The notes below the pieces were generated by a model. The model worked only from the letters and a program-made list of their open reading frames with translations. It was not told where the DNA came from and did not search any database. Positions 61,099-64,000 of a stretch of DNA of 64,000 nucleotides are shown in pieces. The stretch covers positions 1,240,001 through 1,304,000 of the forward strand of contig NC_089574.1 in NCBI RefSeq assembly GCF_040115645.1, in the 5' to 3' direction. Numbering within the stretch: the stretch's first letter is position 1; each line of letters begins with the position of its first letter. The position numbers were made by a program, and so were the translations under genes. Origin of the DNA: Euwallacea fornicatus. Its lineage: Eukaryota; Arthropoda; Insecta; Coleoptera; Curculionidae.

Positions 61099-64000
61099 AT
61101 GGAAGGCCCTACCTCCCAATGTAATTTACCAGTTTTGCCAGCACGGTAATCCCGAACAGCAACGATTGTAAATATCCTTATGAAAATTACCTGTTTTTTC
61201 CGAATTTGGGAGTTACCCTGCGCTAATGGGCACTATAGGTTCCGTTTAAAATACATATTTAGAAACAAATGTTAATTATTATTTTTGTCATTTTGACTGA
61301 ACCATCCTGTTCATTTTTATTTCTTTACAGTCTCGATATGTCCACTCTTCCGTCGTCGGTTTCCTAACCGATTTTTTTTTACTTGTAAGAAAAAAAATGC
61401 CGCATTTTCATGTGTTTTTAGCCCAGAACGTTGACACTTCTGCCCTCATTGCGATGATGGGATGTTTTAAACGTCCGACCTCCCATCAACCCTGTAGAAC
61501 CCTGTATAAATGATGCCAATCTGTAAAAGTTCTTTAAAAATTGGTTTGGGTCTAGATCAAACCAACACCCATAAAAAACAATCATAATGCTGGTTAAGAT
61601 CATGTATCGCATTACGACATGCGAGGAAATGTGTAAAACTCACAGTCGTTGTGGGCAGTACCGTGACACCTCTTCCACAAATTTGATGGGATCGTATGGG
61701 TAAAAATGCGAACGTAATAATTGATCAGTCTTGATACGTGATGCTCCACACACGAACGCGTAGCTGGAGAATGGAATGAAATAAGAAAAACCAGTATGTC
61801 GTCTTTGCACACGTGTTTTGCTATTGACCACAAATTTTATCCGATACCGAGTGCGCATTTTAGTACCGCCGGGTCCGGGTAGTACCTTTGCACCGGTAAA
61901 GTAATTTTCTCAGTAACACGTGCTGTGCCTGTAAGAAGTTCGTTCGGAATTTCCTTCTTCGTGCATCACACGCAGATTACTTTATACCCGATGGTATAAG
62001 ACGATGCCATGGATTGGTGTAGATCTTCGAAGGATTTTGAAGGGGAACTTGAGTCCATATGTCTAGGAGGTAAGTGATTTTGACTTTCAACTAAAGGTAT
62101 TATTGGTCTTGTTTGTGTATTCAATTACCATATTTAACAGTTATCAGAATATCGTAATTGGTAAACAGGCAAGAACGGTTATGAGAAGTAAAATATTATG
62201 CACGAACTGCATGGTTTTGAAAACCTTGAAGCAGCAGGTACCATGAAAGTTAATGTATATATTGAACCAATATACATACATATGTATATTGAACCAATGT
62301 ATATATGTACTTTGGTTCTAATTTCCCCTTCACCCCCAGCTTTCGATAACGGAACGTTATAGGTTTAGTTAGGAAATATTCCTTTTGAACGATGCTGCGG
62401 CTATCTTCTATGTGAATGATAGGCGCCACCTTCAAGGCCTGTTCCATGTGGAACCCTCGTGAATATTCGCCGCATGCCTCAGTCAATTCTTCCCAAATGC
62501 GCGTTAACGGTTTAGAGCTAAAATCATATCGCTATAAAACAACCTTCCAATTGACAGTACTACCACCGTCGAAGTCCCGAAAATAACCTTCGCTATTGAG
62601 GCAACAATGAAAATGTGGATGTTGCCATTTCTTCCATCATCTCGTTTGAAATTTCTCCACTTTTCTTCCTTCGCAATTCATACGCGACGATCGACTGGTA
62701 AGTTCATTACATCACTCGGACGCCGTTTCTTGCATAGCTCCCAACAGAACTCCTGTTATGTTAAACCAAGAAGATTCAACGGCTGCTCAAACACAATCCA
62801 GTAAATTTTATTCGGTACCGCTCGGGTCAGTGACGTCATCAGTGAAAATCGTTTTTGAAAATTCACAAAAATTCGCCCTCAGGAATCATGAATTCTGGTG
62901 ATGCCGTGCTAGCTAGAGTCTTTGCAGCACAAGAGACATCACATTTTATACCGGAAACCGCTGCTGCTGAAGCCGGAGGCGATGGGCTTGGGGGTGATCG
63001 TCTACGTGAAGAAAATAGGTCAATAGCGCCAACCTGGCAACTGGGAGGGTAGGGGAGAAAGAAGCGCGGAACCCCACGCTGTATTGGCTTCGATTGCAGT
63101 AATCAGACGTATGTTCCCTATGTGGTTTGACGGTCAGCAAAGGACATGACCTTCCAAAGTTGGACAGACGCTGAGAAAGTTCAACACCATTCAGAGCAAT
63201 ACCGAACGTGGCGTTCAACTTTTCGTTAGGGCTGCCAGAGCTTCCGATCTGAATCAGGAGGGAAGGCGTGAGTTCCTGTACGAGGATGAGGGATTTAGAG
63301 ACTCTAACACTGTCTTCTAGGCCGAGGTTTCACCTTAAGATGGCCCCAAAGACTTAATCGCAGGATATCCCCTCTAGATTACTCAATCACTTCTGCGATT
63401 TCTAGTTAGCTGTGATCGCAATTGGACCCAACAAGTCGAAAGCTAATTCATATTAGTTTATTTTTCTAAAAATTACTAAAGTTGGCAGGTAATGCATCAT
63501 CCGAATCTGGTGTAAGGATACACCAGTATGTCGCATATTTTACAAGAAAGAAAGGCATCAAGCAGACGAAGATACATTATTAAATGAAATAAATAATAAC
63601 TCTAATAATATTTTCATATAAAAACCATTAGCGATCCTATTTTTTAGATAAATTCGCCATTTAAATGCCAGAGCTGTTATGTATAGACACAGCTTTAAAT
63701 GTATTTAAAACATGTTACGTACATGATAATTCTGTTTTTATATAGAAAAGAAAATTACAGAGTGGGTAAATTCACAGCTTCGTTTTTGGTTTTGCTGTTT
63801 ACCGCAGCGAACCATCAGTTACGTAAAAAAGGATGCTTATAATAGCAGGTTTTCTACATGTGACGTTTTATTAAAATTCCACACTTACATCAGCCCATAC
63901 ACAATAATTGAGATATTAAAAAGTTTGTGACTTTTTCAAAATTATTTAAATATGCCTGAAGATTCCGTATCATGCAATTGCCTTGAAGTGAAAGTTGCCT
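61099..64000. other. no recognised gene
   Basis: Short frames only. A minus-strand cluster (61418-61858, with SYAFVCGASRIKTDQLLRSH and DPIKFVEEVSRYCPQRL) could be a broken repeat-derived coding region, but I cannot place it. A direct repeat of TATTGAACCAAT lies at 62250-62300. The 62855-63220 frames are unrecognised. Confidence 0.4.

Noticed and set aside
62855..63220. Opposed frames near the right end as genes
   Set aside because: Low-complexity Ala/Gly content, no recognisable motif and no splice support.

Overview
The window looks like nuclear DNA from an insect, most probably a beetle or another holometabolous species. The supporting signs are AT-rich DNA, GT-AG introns that are often about 50-300 bp, a goosecoid protein that I recall (without checking) starts like the fly protein, a one-gene Flamingo/Starry night locus, and many mariner, Tc1 and fold-back DNA elements. 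No prokaryotic operon, CRISPR array or rRNA/tRNA gene was seen. The species cannot be named from sequence alone.

Layout. 1-7500: DNA without recognisable exons, probably inside or 3' of goosecoid, carrying a Tc1-type transposon with an open transposase frame (3118-4737) and fold-back repeats. 7501-14726, minus strand: goosecoid (gsc) exons 1 and 2. The exon for the last part of the homeodomain is not found and presumably lies left of the window. The 6.7-kb intron between these exons holds relics of two different mariners and a MADF-type element. 14727-21800: about 7 kb between the divergent gsc and stan genes. 21874-36481, plus strand: a complete starry night/flamingo (stan, CELSR-type) adhesion GPCR, rebuilt as 18 coding exons whose lengths sum to 3269 codons plus a stop. 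36482-42051: stan 3' flank, with repeats. 42052-43087, minus strand: a small three-exon coiled-coil protein of 173 aa. 45968-47954, plus strand: an unrecognised five-exon Ser/Lys-rich protein of 415 aa. 48870-50150: a fold-back element and a mariner relic. 50376-61098, plus strand: a complete ENOSF1/L-fuconate dehydratase gene with seven coding exons (450 aa), a TATA box and a poly(A) signal. Its introns hold at least eight transposon-derived inverted repeats. 61099-64000: no gene recognised.

How the genes relate. The genes are unrelated in function: a Groucho-recruiting homeodomain repressor, a planar-polarity cadherin receptor, a coiled-coil protein, a low-complexity protein and a sugar-acid dehydratase. 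The theme linking the non-coding DNA is repeated invasion by IS630/Tc1/mariner-superfamily elements, many reduced to long inverted repeats that start TACAGGGTGT or similar. Exon models come from reading splice sites and phases by eye. Agreement of phase at every junction, and totals divisible by three, are the main internal support. I did not find a convincing new biological system. The less ordinary items are the transposase-carrying Tc1, the paired CRE-like sites beside a perfect hairpin in ENOSF1 intron 2, the two in-frame stop-free 54-nt introns, and the possible alternative stan C-terminus.
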